From assembly GCA_964511065.1 (NCBI GenBank), contig CAZEEG010000044.1, positions 1 through 42,985 of the forward strand: a stretch of 42,985 bases of DNA. The letters are read 5' to 3'. Source of the stretch: CALBRZ01 sp964511065 (GTDB taxonomy: Bacteria > Planctomycetota > Planctomycetia > Pirellulales > S012-138). Numbering within the stretch: the stretch's first letter is position 1; each line of letters starts with the position of its first letter. Shown here piece by piece: positions 24,686 to 32,131 of the stretch. The position numbers and the translations under genes are program-made. A model generated the notes under the pieces. The model ran no database searches, was not told where the DNA came from, and saw only the letters and a program-made list of their open reading frames with translations.

Positions 24686-25132
24686 ATGGCAAGCTATAAC
24701 CGTGTCGTGCTGGTGGGAAACATCACCCGAGACCTCGACCTGCGCTATGTCGGCAATAACACCGCCGTCTGCGAGATCGGGCTGGCGGTGAACGACCGCC
24801 GCAAGGCCGCCAACGGCGAATGGGTTGAAGAAACCACCTTTGTCGACGTCACCCTCTGGGGCCGGACGGCCGAGATCGCCAACGAGTACCTCTCCAAAGG
24901 TTCCAGCGTACTGATCGAGGGCCGCCTCAAGCTCGACACCTGGGAGAAGGATGGCCAGAAGCGCTCCAAGCTCCGCGTGATCGGCGAGCGGATGGTCATG
25001 CTCGGCGGGCGGGGCGGATCGCCGGGGCCATCCGGTGGCGGTCGCCCTTCCCGGCAGGAGAACGAATACAGCGCCCCCGCCGACAGTTACGACGACAGCG
25101 GTCCTGCACCCGCCGACGACATTCCGTTTTAG
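24686..25132 (+). CDS. ssb: Single-stranded DNA-binding protein
   Basis: A 148-residue SSB. The OB fold covers residues 1-110 (SYNRVVLVGNITRDLDLRYV, TTFVDVTLWGRTAEIANEYL, SSVLIEGRLKLDTWEKDGQK). A Gly/Pro/Ser linker and the acidic tip DDIPF follow; that tip binds partner repair and replication proteins. Start set at the ATG at 24686 behind GAGGAGAG. It lies in the usual position after rpsF. Confidence 0.94.
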   Translation: MASYNRVVLVGNITRDLDLRYVGNNTAVCEIGLAVNDRRKAANGEWVEETTFVDVTLWGRTAEIANEYLSKGSSVLIEGRLKLDTWEKDGQKRSKLRVIGERMVMLGGRGGSPGPSGGGRPSRQENEYSAPADSYDDSGPAPADDIPF

Positions 25133-25401
25133 CTTTCCGCTTGGGCGCCGAAAGCGAGCCGTCCCCCCCCAACGTGAAGCAGTACCGAAATCACGCAGCG
25201 CCAAGCGCAGTGGAGCCTCCCTTCCCGGCCAGGGCCGATGAACGGGGGGCCACGACACGATCAACCTGACCTACCTACGCTGGGCAATTTGCCGCTGGGC
25301 GATGGTGGCCTTGCGGGGGCCGTGCCGGCCCAGGCCGAAGCGTCCGCGGCTGAGCCCTACCGTTTTTGGATCTACACGGCATCTGACCAGGAACCACCAT
25401 C

Positions 25402-25953
25402 ATGGCCAACTCGTCCACTAAAAAGCGTCCCAAATTCAAACGGCTGCCCAAGGGCCCCAACGGCGGTGTGGAGCTGCTGCTGATCCAATCGGTGGAGCGA
25501 CTGGGCAAACAGGGCGAAGTGGTCGAAGTGAAGCCCGGCTACGCCCATAACTACCTGCTGCCGCAAGGGCTGGCCACGATCGCCACCGATCATCACAAGC
25601 GGATGATCGAAAAGCACAAGGCGCGCTTGCAAGAAATCGAGCGTGCCAGGCTGGCCGGCATTCGGGCCCGGGCCGAGGAACTCAGCCAATTGAGCCTGAA
25701 CATCGAGGCCAACGCCAACGACGAAGGCCACCTGTACGGTTCCGTGGGGGCGCACGAAATCGTTGCCGCGCTCAAGGCCCAGAAAGTCGCCATCGCCCCC
25801 GAGCAGGTGCGGCTGCAAGGCCCGCTCAAGGAACTCGGCCTGTATACGGTGAAGATTCACCTGGGCCATGAGGTCGAGGCCGACGTCAAGGTGTGGGTGA
25901 TTCCCGCCACCGGCGGCGACGAGCCCGCCGAAGCCCGGACGCCTGGCCAGTAA
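25402..25953 (+). CDS. rplI: 50S ribosomal protein L9
   Basis: A 183-residue L9. The N-terminal domain carries VELLLIQSVERLGKQGEVVE, then VKPGYAHNYLLPQGLA, the RNA-binding signature. A long connecting helix (about 70-100) leads to the C-terminal domain ending in VKVWVIPA. Compared with the family it has a basic N-terminal extension of about 21 residues (MANSSTKKRPKFKRLPKGPN) and a short acidic tail. The 269 bases between ssb and this gene do not contain rpsR, which normally sits here. Confidence 0.93.
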   Translation: MANSSTKKRPKFKRLPKGPNGGVELLLIQSVERLGKQGEVVEVKPGYAHNYLLPQGLATIATDHHKRMIEKHKARLQEIERARLAGIRARAEELSQLSLNIEANANDEGHLYGSVGAHEIVAALKAQKVAIAPEQVRLQGPLKELGLYTVKIHLGHEVEADVKVWVIPATGGDEPAEARTPGQ

Positions 25954-26288
25954 CAGCACCCGCGAGGTATCCGGCGCTCGCGGCTCATCGAGCCGTGGCC
26001 CGCGTGCTGCCGTGGCACGAATGAACCTGTGGGATGCGCACCCCCGAGGGTCGATCCCACCGGGCCGCCCCCCATAATGCTGAGCCGTTATGCGCAACGC
26101 ATGGTGAATCATCGCGTTGGGCGCTGGCCCACCAGCAACCAGCCTGCGGCATTGGCCTTCATTACGGTTGGCCCGATGCGATCCCATCAGGGGCGGCGCC
26201 TGACCTGCCGATTGATTGCGTTTGGCCTGTTGTGTACTGCCCGAGTCCGAGTCCGTCAGGTGATGCCTGCTCTACCGTTGCTTTTGCC
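25954..26288. other. Intergenic region between rplI and nagA
   Basis: A small hairpin CGGCTC/GAGCCG lies at 25981-25995, 28 bases after the rplI stop, and could close the ribosomal cluster. The nagA frame is open across most of this stretch without a credible start or protein-like content. I see no other feature. Confidence 0.45.
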
Positions 26289-27488
26289 ATGAAATTCGCT
26301 GCCCGACGTTTCGACACTGCCCAACCGGTTGAGGTGGAACTCGCCGGTGACCGGATCGTGCGCATCGCCGCGATTAAGGATGGCGACAGCGAGCCACTGC
26401 CGTACGTCGCGCCGGCATTTTGGGATATCCAGGTCAACGGATATCGCGGCCAGGAGTTCAGTTCGCTCGAACTGACGCCCGACAAGGTCGCCAGTATCGT
26501 GGAGGATCACGTTCCTTTTGGCGTGGGCGCGTTGCTCCCGACGTTGACGACCCAAAGTCCCGAGGTCTTGTCGCACGGCCTGTCGGCCATTGCCGCCGCG
26601 TGCGATAGCTTGCCCGAGGTTGCGCGCCGAGTGCCGGGCATCCACCTGGAAGGGCCCTTCATGTCGGCCGAGGACGGGCCGCGTGGCGCCCACCCGGCCG
26701 AGCATTGCCGCCTGCCCGACTGGGAACTCTTTCAGCGGTTGCAAGAGGCCGCCGGTGGGCGGATTCGCATCATGACCATGTCGGTGGAGTTTGCCGAGGC
26801 ACCCCGGTTCATCGAGCGTGCTACGGCCTCTGGTGTGGTAGTGTCCATTGGGCATACTGCGGCCACGGGCGAGCAGATTCGCGCCGCCGTCGACGCTGGG
26901 GCCCAACTCAGCACCCATTTGGGGAACGGCGCACACCGGATGCTCCGCCGCCACCCCAATTATATTTGGGATCAACTTTCAGAAGATCGGCTGATGGCCA
27001 GCCTGATTGTCGACGGCCATCACTTGCCGCCAGAAGTGGTCAAAGCGTTTGTCCGCGGCAAGACGCCGCAGCGCTGTATCCTGGTCAGCGATGAATCGGG
27101 CCTGGCCGGGCTGCCACCCGGCCGCTACATGAGCAGCGGCTGCGAACTGGAAATTCTTGAAGACGGCCGCCTGGTGATCGCCGGGCAAGACCAACTTCTG
27201 GCCGGGGCATCACGGCCGATCGGCGTGGGCGTGGCCAATGTGATGGCGTTCGCAGGCGTCGATCTGGCAACCGCCGTGAACATGGCCACCAGCCATCCGG
27301 CGCGGCTGCTGTCGCTCCCGGAACCGGCACTGCGTCCGGGCTGTCCCGCTGACCTGGTGCTGTTCCATCTCAAGCGGTGCGAAGCCTCCGATCGGGTGGT
27401 GGGCCTCGATGTTTCGGCGACGGTACTGGACGGCCAGGTGAGATACGGAAAATTGTGCGAACAAGTACCAGGGGGCAACCGATATTGA
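26289..27488 (+). CDS. nagA: N-acetylglucosamine-6-phosphate deacetylase-like amidohydrolase
   Basis: The 399-residue protein fits NagA, which removes acetate from GlcNAc-6-phosphate during amino-sugar or peptidoglycan recycling. The first barrel strand reads WDIQVNGYRG (45-54) with Gln-x-Asn, as in single-metal NagA, instead of the His-x-His of two-metal enzymes. GIHLEGPF (117-124) supplies ligand Glu121, SIGHTAA His189, STHLGNGAH His210, and LVSDES the catalytic Asp268. Start at the ATG at 26289; no ribosome binding site is apparent. No nagB or transporter is nearby, so the exact sugar is inferred from the family. Confidence 0.85.
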   Translation: MKFAARRFDTAQPVEVELAGDRIVRIAAIKDGDSEPLPYVAPAFWDIQVNGYRGQEFSSLELTPDKVASIVEDHVPFGVGALLPTLTTQSPEVLSHGLSAIAAACDSLPEVARRVPGIHLEGPFMSAEDGPRGAHPAEHCRLPDWELFQRLQEAAGGRIRIMTMSVEFAEAPRFIERATASGVVVSIGHTAATGEQIRAAVDAGAQLSTHLGNGAHRMLRRHPNYIWDQLSEDRLMASLIVDGHHLPPEVVKAFVRGKTPQRCILVSDESGLAGLPPGRYMSSGCELEILEDGRLVIAGQDQLLAGASRPIGVGVANVMAFAGVDLATAVNMATSHPARLLSLPEPALRPGCPADLVLFHLKRCEASDRVVGLDVSATVLDGQVRYGKLCEQVPGGNRY

Positions 27489-27491
27489 AGT

Positions 27492-27510
27492 GGCGAAACC
27501 CGCTTTCGCC
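27492..27510 (+). terminator. Hairpin directly after nagA
   Basis: GGCGAAA (27492-27498) and TTTCGCC (27504-27510) form a perfect 7-bp stem with a 5-base loop, starting 4 bases after the nagA stop. There is no T tract. Confidence 0.5.
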
Positions 27511-27977
27511 CCCGGTGTCTCGCCGTGGCCGCGTCACGGCCTTGCCCGCCTGTTGGTTGGAAGTCGGCGGGCTAAGCCGAGCGCGAGCGGGAGGACGCCG
27601 GGCCCTGGAGGTTTGAACCGAGTCGCCCTGCTTCGCTCCCCCCGTTACCAAGACCTCGGCCGTGCCAGCATGGAAGCAACCCGCCAAGGCAAGCAGGGCA
27701 GGGCGGTCGCAAGCCGCTCACCGGATCACCCGGACGCTAAACGTGGCATCGACAGCGACCGATGCGTGGCTCGGCGCAAAACCCATTTGAGGGGGACAAG
27801 AGTACAAGTTGGGGTGTGAAAATTGACGGCGGTGGACAAAGCACGAAGCCGCGTTACAAAGCGGCATGGTTCAACGCCTGAACGTTGAGTGGGGCTGCCA
27901 AAGACAAAGACAGAGATAGAATACGGGGCGAGCGTTACCGTCACCCCCCGCAGCGGAACGCTTACGCCACCGTCCTA

Positions 27978-28026
27978 TCTTGACAAGAATCTTGCAAGAA
28001 CGGTAGCTTGTTCACCTTAGCGTGAA
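27978..28026 (+). promoter_or_regulatory. Promoter candidate with tandem dyads upstream of acpP-fabF
   Basis: Two nearly identical palindromes, TCTTGACAAGA (27978-27988) and TCTTGCAAGA (27990-27999), lie side by side. The first contains a perfect -35 hexamer TTGACA (27980-27985). A -10 candidate TAGCTT (28004-28009) follows after 18 bases and is weak. A third dyad, TTCAC/GTGAA (28011-28026), lies just after it. The layout is what a repressor operator over a promoter would look like, about 75-120 bases before the ACP start. No DNA-binding regulator is encoded next to it. Confidence 0.5.
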
Positions 28027-28098
28027 CGGCAAACGGCGGGGCAGTGTAGCTGTTTAAGACAAATCCCAGGCAAAGACGTACCGTTGGAGGGTCGTGCG

Positions 28099-28335
28099 GT
28101 GGCATCCGTGAAAGAACGTGTGATTGATATTGTGTCCGAGCAGCTTGGCGTGAGCAAGGATCAGATCACCGAGGATACGCATTTCGTCAACGATATCGGT
28201 GCCGACTCCTTAGACACCGTAGAACTGGTGATGGAGTTGGAAGAAGAGTTCGACATCAACATCCCCGACGACGCCGCGGAGAAAATCCAGACCGTGGGGG
28301 AAGCCATTCATTACATCGAACAGCAAGTGGGGTAG
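28099..28335 (+). CDS. acpP: Acyl carrier protein
   Basis: ACP carries growing fatty acids on a phosphopantetheine arm. The 78-residue protein has the attachment site GADSLDTVELV with Ser37, flanked by the usual acidic helices (VMELEEEFDINIPDDAAEKI). I chose GTG at 28099 (protein starting MASVKERVIDIV) because GGAGG at 28086-28090 is correctly spaced for it; a TTG at 28084 would place the start over that site. Its stop codon is immediately followed by the fabF ATG. Confidence 0.94.
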   Translation: MASVKERVIDIVSEQLGVSKDQITEDTHFVNDIGADSLDTVELVMELEEEFDINIPDDAAEKIQTVGEAIHYIEQQVG

Positions 28336-29580
28336 ATGAGACGCCGCGTAGTCATCACTGGCCTGGGAGCCGTTACGTCGCTGAGCTGCCAGGTAGAGGA
28401 TCTGTGGAAGCGGATCCTCGCGGGTGAAAGTGGCGTTCGACTGGTCAAACTCCACGATACCTCGCAGTTCCGAGTCAAAATTGGCGGCGAAGTCACCGAC
28501 TTCGATACCGGTGATTACCTGCCGCCCAAAGAAGCCAAACGGATCGACCGCTTCTCCCAGTTCGCCATGGTGGCTGGGATCGATGCGGTGCGCCATTCCG
28601 GGATCGACTTCAACCAGGAAGACCGGTTTCGGGCGGGCGTGCTGCTGGGCACCGGGATCGGCGGCCTGCTGGAAATCGAAACCCAGCACACCAAGCTGAT
28701 CACCAAGGGCCCCGACCGCGTCTCCGCGTTCACCATCCCTAAACTGATGTTGAACGCCGCTGGCGGGCAGCTCTCGATCGAGTACAAACTCCGCGGCCCC
28801 AACGCCACGGTTGCCACGGCCTGCGCCAGCGCAACCAACGCGATCGGGGAAGCATTCAAGATGATCCAACACGGTGATGCCGACGTCATCATCACCGGCG
28901 GCACCGAGGCTGCGCTCACGCCCATGGGCCTCAGCGCCTTTGCCAACATGAAGGCGCTATCCCAGCGCAACGACGAGCCCACCAAGGCCAGCCGGCCGTT
29001 CGATGCCGATCGCGATGGATTCGTACTCAGCGAAGGCGCGGGCTTGATGGTCATCGAGGAACTGGAGCATGCCAAGCGGCGCGGTGCCAACATCCTGGCC
29101 GAAATCATCGGCTACGGGGTCAGCTCCGACGGCGGGCATATCACCCAGCCCGATGAAACCGGCGAAGGCGCCGCCAGGGCCATGCAGAACTGCCTCCGCG
29201 ACGCCCGCCGCAATCCTGAGGACGTTCACTACATCAACGCGCACGGCACCAGCACCGAACTGGGCGATGCTGCCGAAACCGCGGCCATCAAGTCCGTGTT
29301 TGGCGACCACGCCAAGAACGTCTCTATCTCCAGTACCAAGAGTCAGCTAGGCCACCTGCTGGGTGCCAGCGGCGGCGTGGAACTGATATTTGCCGTGCTG
29401 GCGGTGCGAGACCGTGTCGCCCCGCCGACCATCAATTATGAAACTCCCGACCCCCGGTGCGATCTGGACTACACGCCCAATCAGCCCCGGGAACGGCAGA
29501 TCGACGTGGCGATGTCCAATAGCTTCGGCTTTGGGGGGCACAACGCCTGCTTGATGGTCACACGCTACAACGGCGATTGA
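28336..29580 (+). CDS. fabF: Beta-ketoacyl-ACP synthase II
   Basis: FabF condenses malonyl-ACP with acyl-ACP in fatty-acid elongation. The 414-residue protein has the full Cys-His-His triad: Cys163 in TACAS, His303 in NAHGTSTELGD, and His340 in KSQLGHLLGASGG. The N-terminus RRRVVITGLGAVTSL is typical. The ATG directly follows the acpP stop with no gap, so the two are co-translated, the classic acpP-fabF arrangement. Assignment is secure. Confidence 0.95.
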   Translation: MRRRVVITGLGAVTSLSCQVEDLWKRILAGESGVRLVKLHDTSQFRVKIGGEVTDFDTGDYLPPKEAKRIDRFSQFAMVAGIDAVRHSGIDFNQEDRFRAGVLLGTGIGGLLEIETQHTKLITKGPDRVSAFTIPKLMLNAAGGQLSIEYKLRGPNATVATACASATNAIGEAFKMIQHGDADVIITGGTEAALTPMGLSAFANMKALSQRNDEPTKASRPFDADRDGFVLSEGAGLMVIEELEHAKRRGANILAEIIGYGVSSDGGHITQPDETGEGAARAMQNCLRDARRNPEDVHYINAHGTSTELGDAAETAAIKSVFGDHAKNVSISSTKSQLGHLLGASGGVELIFAVLAVRDRVAPPTINYETPDPRCDLDYTPNQPRERQIDVAMSNSFGFGGHNACLMVTRYNGD

Positions 29581-29648
29581 CGGCAAGCGGCGCCATCTGC
29601 CGCAATCAGGCCACTGGCCGGGCAGACAATGTATGATGAACCTTCCAG

Positions 29649-29685
29649 GCCCGGGATGGCACGCCGCCGTCCCGGGCTTGTTTTG
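29649..29685 (+). terminator. Intrinsic terminator of acpP-fabF
   Basis: GCCCGGGA (29649-29656) pairs with TCCCGGGC (29670-29677) around a 13-base loop and is followed by TTGTTTTG. It is 68 bases after the fabF stop. Confidence 0.7.
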
Positions 29686-29766
29686 TGGATGGTGGTTGTG
29701 CGGCGGGCGGGAGGCGCTGCGGCTTCTTCCCGTCCTGCTTTACTGGCGCTCCTGCGCGGCTGCCGC

Positions 29767-29795
29767 TTGAGTAGCGCCCCTAATGGTCTTAAACT
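29767..29795 (+). promoter_or_regulatory. Promoter candidate for the SGNH hydrolase gene
   Basis: TTGAGT (29767-29772) and TAAACT (29790-29795) are separated by 17 bases and each matches consensus at 4 of 6 positions. It lies about 178 bases before the chosen start. Pattern match only. Confidence 0.3.
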
Positions 29796-29972
29796 AGGAA
29801 AGGTTTGGAGGTTGCTTTGCCCGCCTGCCCGTGGCATCGCAACGCTGAGGAGATGCCCCCAGTTTCGGCGACCAGGGAGGGGAGGGAGCGACCTGGGGCA
29901 GCTGGCAACCACGCCGGCTCACTTGGCGCCTTCAACTGCCCACCCCTACCGAGAACTTGCCGGAGTTTGAGC

Positions 29973-30698
29973 ATGCACTCGAAACGGTCGCTGATCCTCG
30001 CCTGGCTGGTCCTGCCTTGCCTGCTCGCGCCATACACCTGGGGCCAAGATCAGCCCCAGCACGCCGCGGTTCGCCCCCAGCCTCGCCAAGGGCAATGGAT
30101 GAACCGCCATCAGCAGTTCAACGATCGGGTCAAGCAGGGAAACGTCGACCTGATCTTCATCGGCGATTCCATCACCCAAGGCTGGGAAGGCGCCGGCAAA
30201 GAAATCTGGCAGAAATTCTACGGCGACCGTAACGCCGTCAACCTGGGCATCAGCGGCGATCGCACCCAACACGTGCTGTGGCGGCTCGATAACGGCAACA
30301 TCGAGGGCATCTCCCCCAAGCTGGCCGTGGTGATGATCGGCACCAATAATTCCGGCGACAACAGCCCGGAGGAAATCGCCGACGGCATCACCGCCATCGT
30401 CAAGAAGCTGCGGCAGAAACTGCCCAAGACCAAGGTTCTGCTGCTGGGCATCTTCCCCCGCGGTGCCGACCCCAGCGATGCCCGCCGCAAAGTGAACGAA
30501 AAGACCAACGAGCTCGTCAAGAAACTGGCCGACGACAAGATGGTCTTTTACCAGGACATCGCCGACAAGTTCCTGGAAGACGACGGCACCCTCTCCCGGA
30601 CCATCATGCCCGATCTGCTGCACCTCAGCCGCCAGGGCTACACCATCTGGGCCGAGTCCATCGAAGACAACGTGAAGAAGCTGATGGGCGAAAGCTGA
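29973..30698 (+). CDS. Secreted SGNH/GDSL hydrolase (PAF-acetylhydrolase-like)
   Basis: A 241-residue exported esterase-type enzyme. A signal peptide covers about 1-24 (SLILAWLVLPCLLAPYTWGQ). The SGNH blocks are all present: GDSITQG (64-70, nucleophile Ser66), GISGDRT (block II), MIGTNNSGDN (Asn126, block III) and MPDLLHLS (Asp214 and His217, block V). The pattern matches bacterial relatives of platelet-activating-factor acetylhydrolase, which in Planctomycetes probably de-acetylate carbohydrates. The ATG at 29973 follows GGAG with good spacing. The last 12 bases of the gene reappear 90 bases downstream. Confidence 0.88.
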   Translation: MHSKRSLILAWLVLPCLLAPYTWGQDQPQHAAVRPQPRQGQWMNRHQQFNDRVKQGNVDLIFIGDSITQGWEGAGKEIWQKFYGDRNAVNLGISGDRTQHVLWRLDNGNIEGISPKLAVVMIGTNNSGDNSPEEIADGITAIVKKLRQKLPKTKVLLLGIFPRGADPSDARRKVNEKTNELVKKLADDKMVFYQDIADKFLEDDGTLSRTIMPDLLHLSRQGYTIWAESIEDNVKKLMGES

Positions 30699-30811
30699 TT
30701 CGCGAAACGCGCGACAGCCAATTTATGCAGAAGGGGGTGGCGCATGTTCTCGGAATGCCCGGTTTTCGGAATGCCCGGCGAAAGCTGACGCGTGAAGCGC
30801 GCGACAGCCAT
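30687..30811. repeat. Duplicated 3' end of the hydrolase gene and nested short repeat
   Basis: A 34-base block at 30687-30720, which includes the last codons and stop of the hydrolase gene, recurs at 30777-30810 with 4 mismatches. Between them TCGGAATGCCCGG occurs twice, at 30750-30762 and 30766-30778. The shared block begins GGCGAAAGCTGA and ends CGCGCGACAGCCA. Confidence 0.75.
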
Positions 30812-30822
30812 TGAATGAGGAC

Positions 30823-30841
30823 CGCGGCTCTGTGAGCCGCG
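30823..30841. terminator. Hairpin between convergent hydrolase and aminotransferase genes
   Basis: CGCGGCTC and GAGCCGCG form a perfect 8-bp stem with a TGT loop. It sits between two convergent genes. No T tract follows. Confidence 0.45.
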
Positions 30842-30940
30842 CGCGATCGTCATGTGCTATTCCCGCGTGACACGGCTCTGCGAGTCCTGCGCGGCAAGTG
30901 CCAACTCAGTCGTTGCATCCCGAAAAAAACGCAAGCCAGA

Positions 30941-31855
30941 TTACGCGGATAGACACCCGACCGCCTGCGCTTCAATATCCAGCCCCACCAGTTCGTTCCA
31001 CCTCCGGAGCATATCGCGGAACGCTGGCCCGGGGCCTCCGTTGCCGATGGGCTTTCCATCGAGTGATGTCACCGGCAACACGGCGAACGGCGTGCTGGTG
31101 AGCCACACTTCGTCGGCCGCGGCCACGTCGTCCAACTTCAGATCGGCATACTCCACGTCCAGCCCCGCCGCGGCGGCTAACTCCAACGTCGTCTTCAAAC
31201 TGATGCCGGGCAAAATCCGCTCCAGCGGCGGTGAAACCAGGCTCCGCCCTCGCAGCACCAGCACGTTGGCGGTCGAGGCTTCGGTCACCCAGCCGGCTTC
31301 GTCGGTCATCAGCGCCCTGGCGCCGGGCACCTTCTCGGCCGCCTGGCGATCGGCCAGGTAGAAGTGCGCACGGCTGCGGCACTTCAATTCCGTGGGCCAA
31401 CTACGCGCCGAAGGCTGCACGATCGACGTGCTGGCCAACGCCTGGCCGCTTGAATACTTCTGCGCCCATAACGCAAACGGCAGCGGATAGGTGTGCATGG
31501 CCACCACGGGCCGCCGAATCTCCATGGGCGCCATCGCCGCATAGGGCCCCGGCGTGACAAAGATACACAGCCCAAGGTCGTAACCGCGGCCGGGTAGCAG
31601 GGGATAATTGCGTGCCGCCAGTTGCGCGGCAGCCTCGGCAAAGCGGTTTTCCGGCGAAGGTGGCGCAATGCCGATGATCTCCAGCGACCGTTTCAGCCGG
31701 GCGACGTGTTCCTCGACATGAAACAACTTGCCGCCAAAGGTTCGTAACTGCTCGGCCACCGTAATTCCGGTGACAAATCCGGCATCGAACCACGGCAACC
31801 GCGCAGCCGACTCCGGCAGAAACTCGCCGTTCAAATAAATGCTGGGCCTGTCCAT
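30941..31855 (-). CDS. Class IV aminotransferase (fold-type IV PLP enzyme)
   Basis: A 304-residue PLP enzyme of the family that holds branched-chain aminotransferase, D-amino-acid aminotransferase and aminodeoxychorismate lyase. The PLP lysine is Lys158 in ELKCRSRAHFYLADRQA. TDEAGWVTEASTANVLVL supplies the conserved Glu and phosphate-contact residues. LERILPGISLKTTLELA and VWLTSTPFAVLPVTSLDGKP match the family C-terminus. Residues alone do not tell which of the three activities it has. The ATG at 31853-31855 starts the normal N-terminus (YLNGEFLP); it is divergent from the lyase-like gene. Confidence 0.85.
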   Translation of the reverse strand: MDRPSIYLNGEFLPESAARLPWFDAGFVTGITVAEQLRTFGGKLFHVEEHVARLKRSLEIIGIAPPSPENRFAEAAAQLAARNYPLLPGRGYDLGLCIFVTPGPYAAMAPMEIRRPVVAMHTYPLPFALWAQKYSSGQALASTSIVQPSARSWPTELKCRSRAHFYLADRQAAEKVPGARALMTDEAGWVTEASTANVLVLRGRSLVSPPLERILPGISLKTTLELAAAAGLDVEYADLKLDDVAAADEVWLTSTPFAVLPVTSLDGKPIGNGGPGPAFRDMLRRWNELVGLDIEAQAVGCLSA

Positions 31856-32131
31856 ACGGTGAGCATAGCGCGAACCGCACGAACCGACAAGCGACCGCCT
31901 GGACTGCCCGGGGTGCGAGGCATTGCGGGCCAAGCCCCCCAAAAAACATTTGGGAATCGAGGAACTGGGGGCACCGCAAGTCGGCCGTCGGGCGGACAAA
32001 ACCTTGCAGCGTGGCCCTGGGCAGCTTACATATCAGCATTCCCCCCCGTTGGTGCCACTGCTGCGACATCCCGTACCGCGAGCCCACGGCGGCTCCCGGC
32101 CGCCCCCCTCCCTCCTTTCCCGCCGCCTGCC

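Larger units (their letters stand above)
27489..28098. other. Long intergenic region upstream of acpP
   Basis: About 610 bases without a gene. The first bases hold a terminator-like hairpin. Small stems lie at 27848-27865 (GCCGC/GCGGC) and 27871-27888 (TCAACG/CGTTGA). The regulatory cluster at 27978-28026 is listed separately. Confidence 0.5.
29581..29972. other. Intergenic region between fabF and the SGNH hydrolase gene
   Basis: It holds the fabF terminator and a promoter candidate (both listed). The SGNH frame stays open upstream to 29805, but that part is Arg/Pro-rich and has no signal peptide, so I exclude it. Confidence 0.5.

Noticed and set aside
25133..25401. A hidden rpsR gene between ssb and rplI
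   Set aside because: I saw no S18-like sequence in the frames I could read, and the stretch looks non-coding.
31859..32131. N-terminal extension of the giant lyase-like gene
   Set aside because: The frame is open but Pro/Arg-rich, overlaps the divergent region of the aminotransferase, and lies before a plausible export signal.
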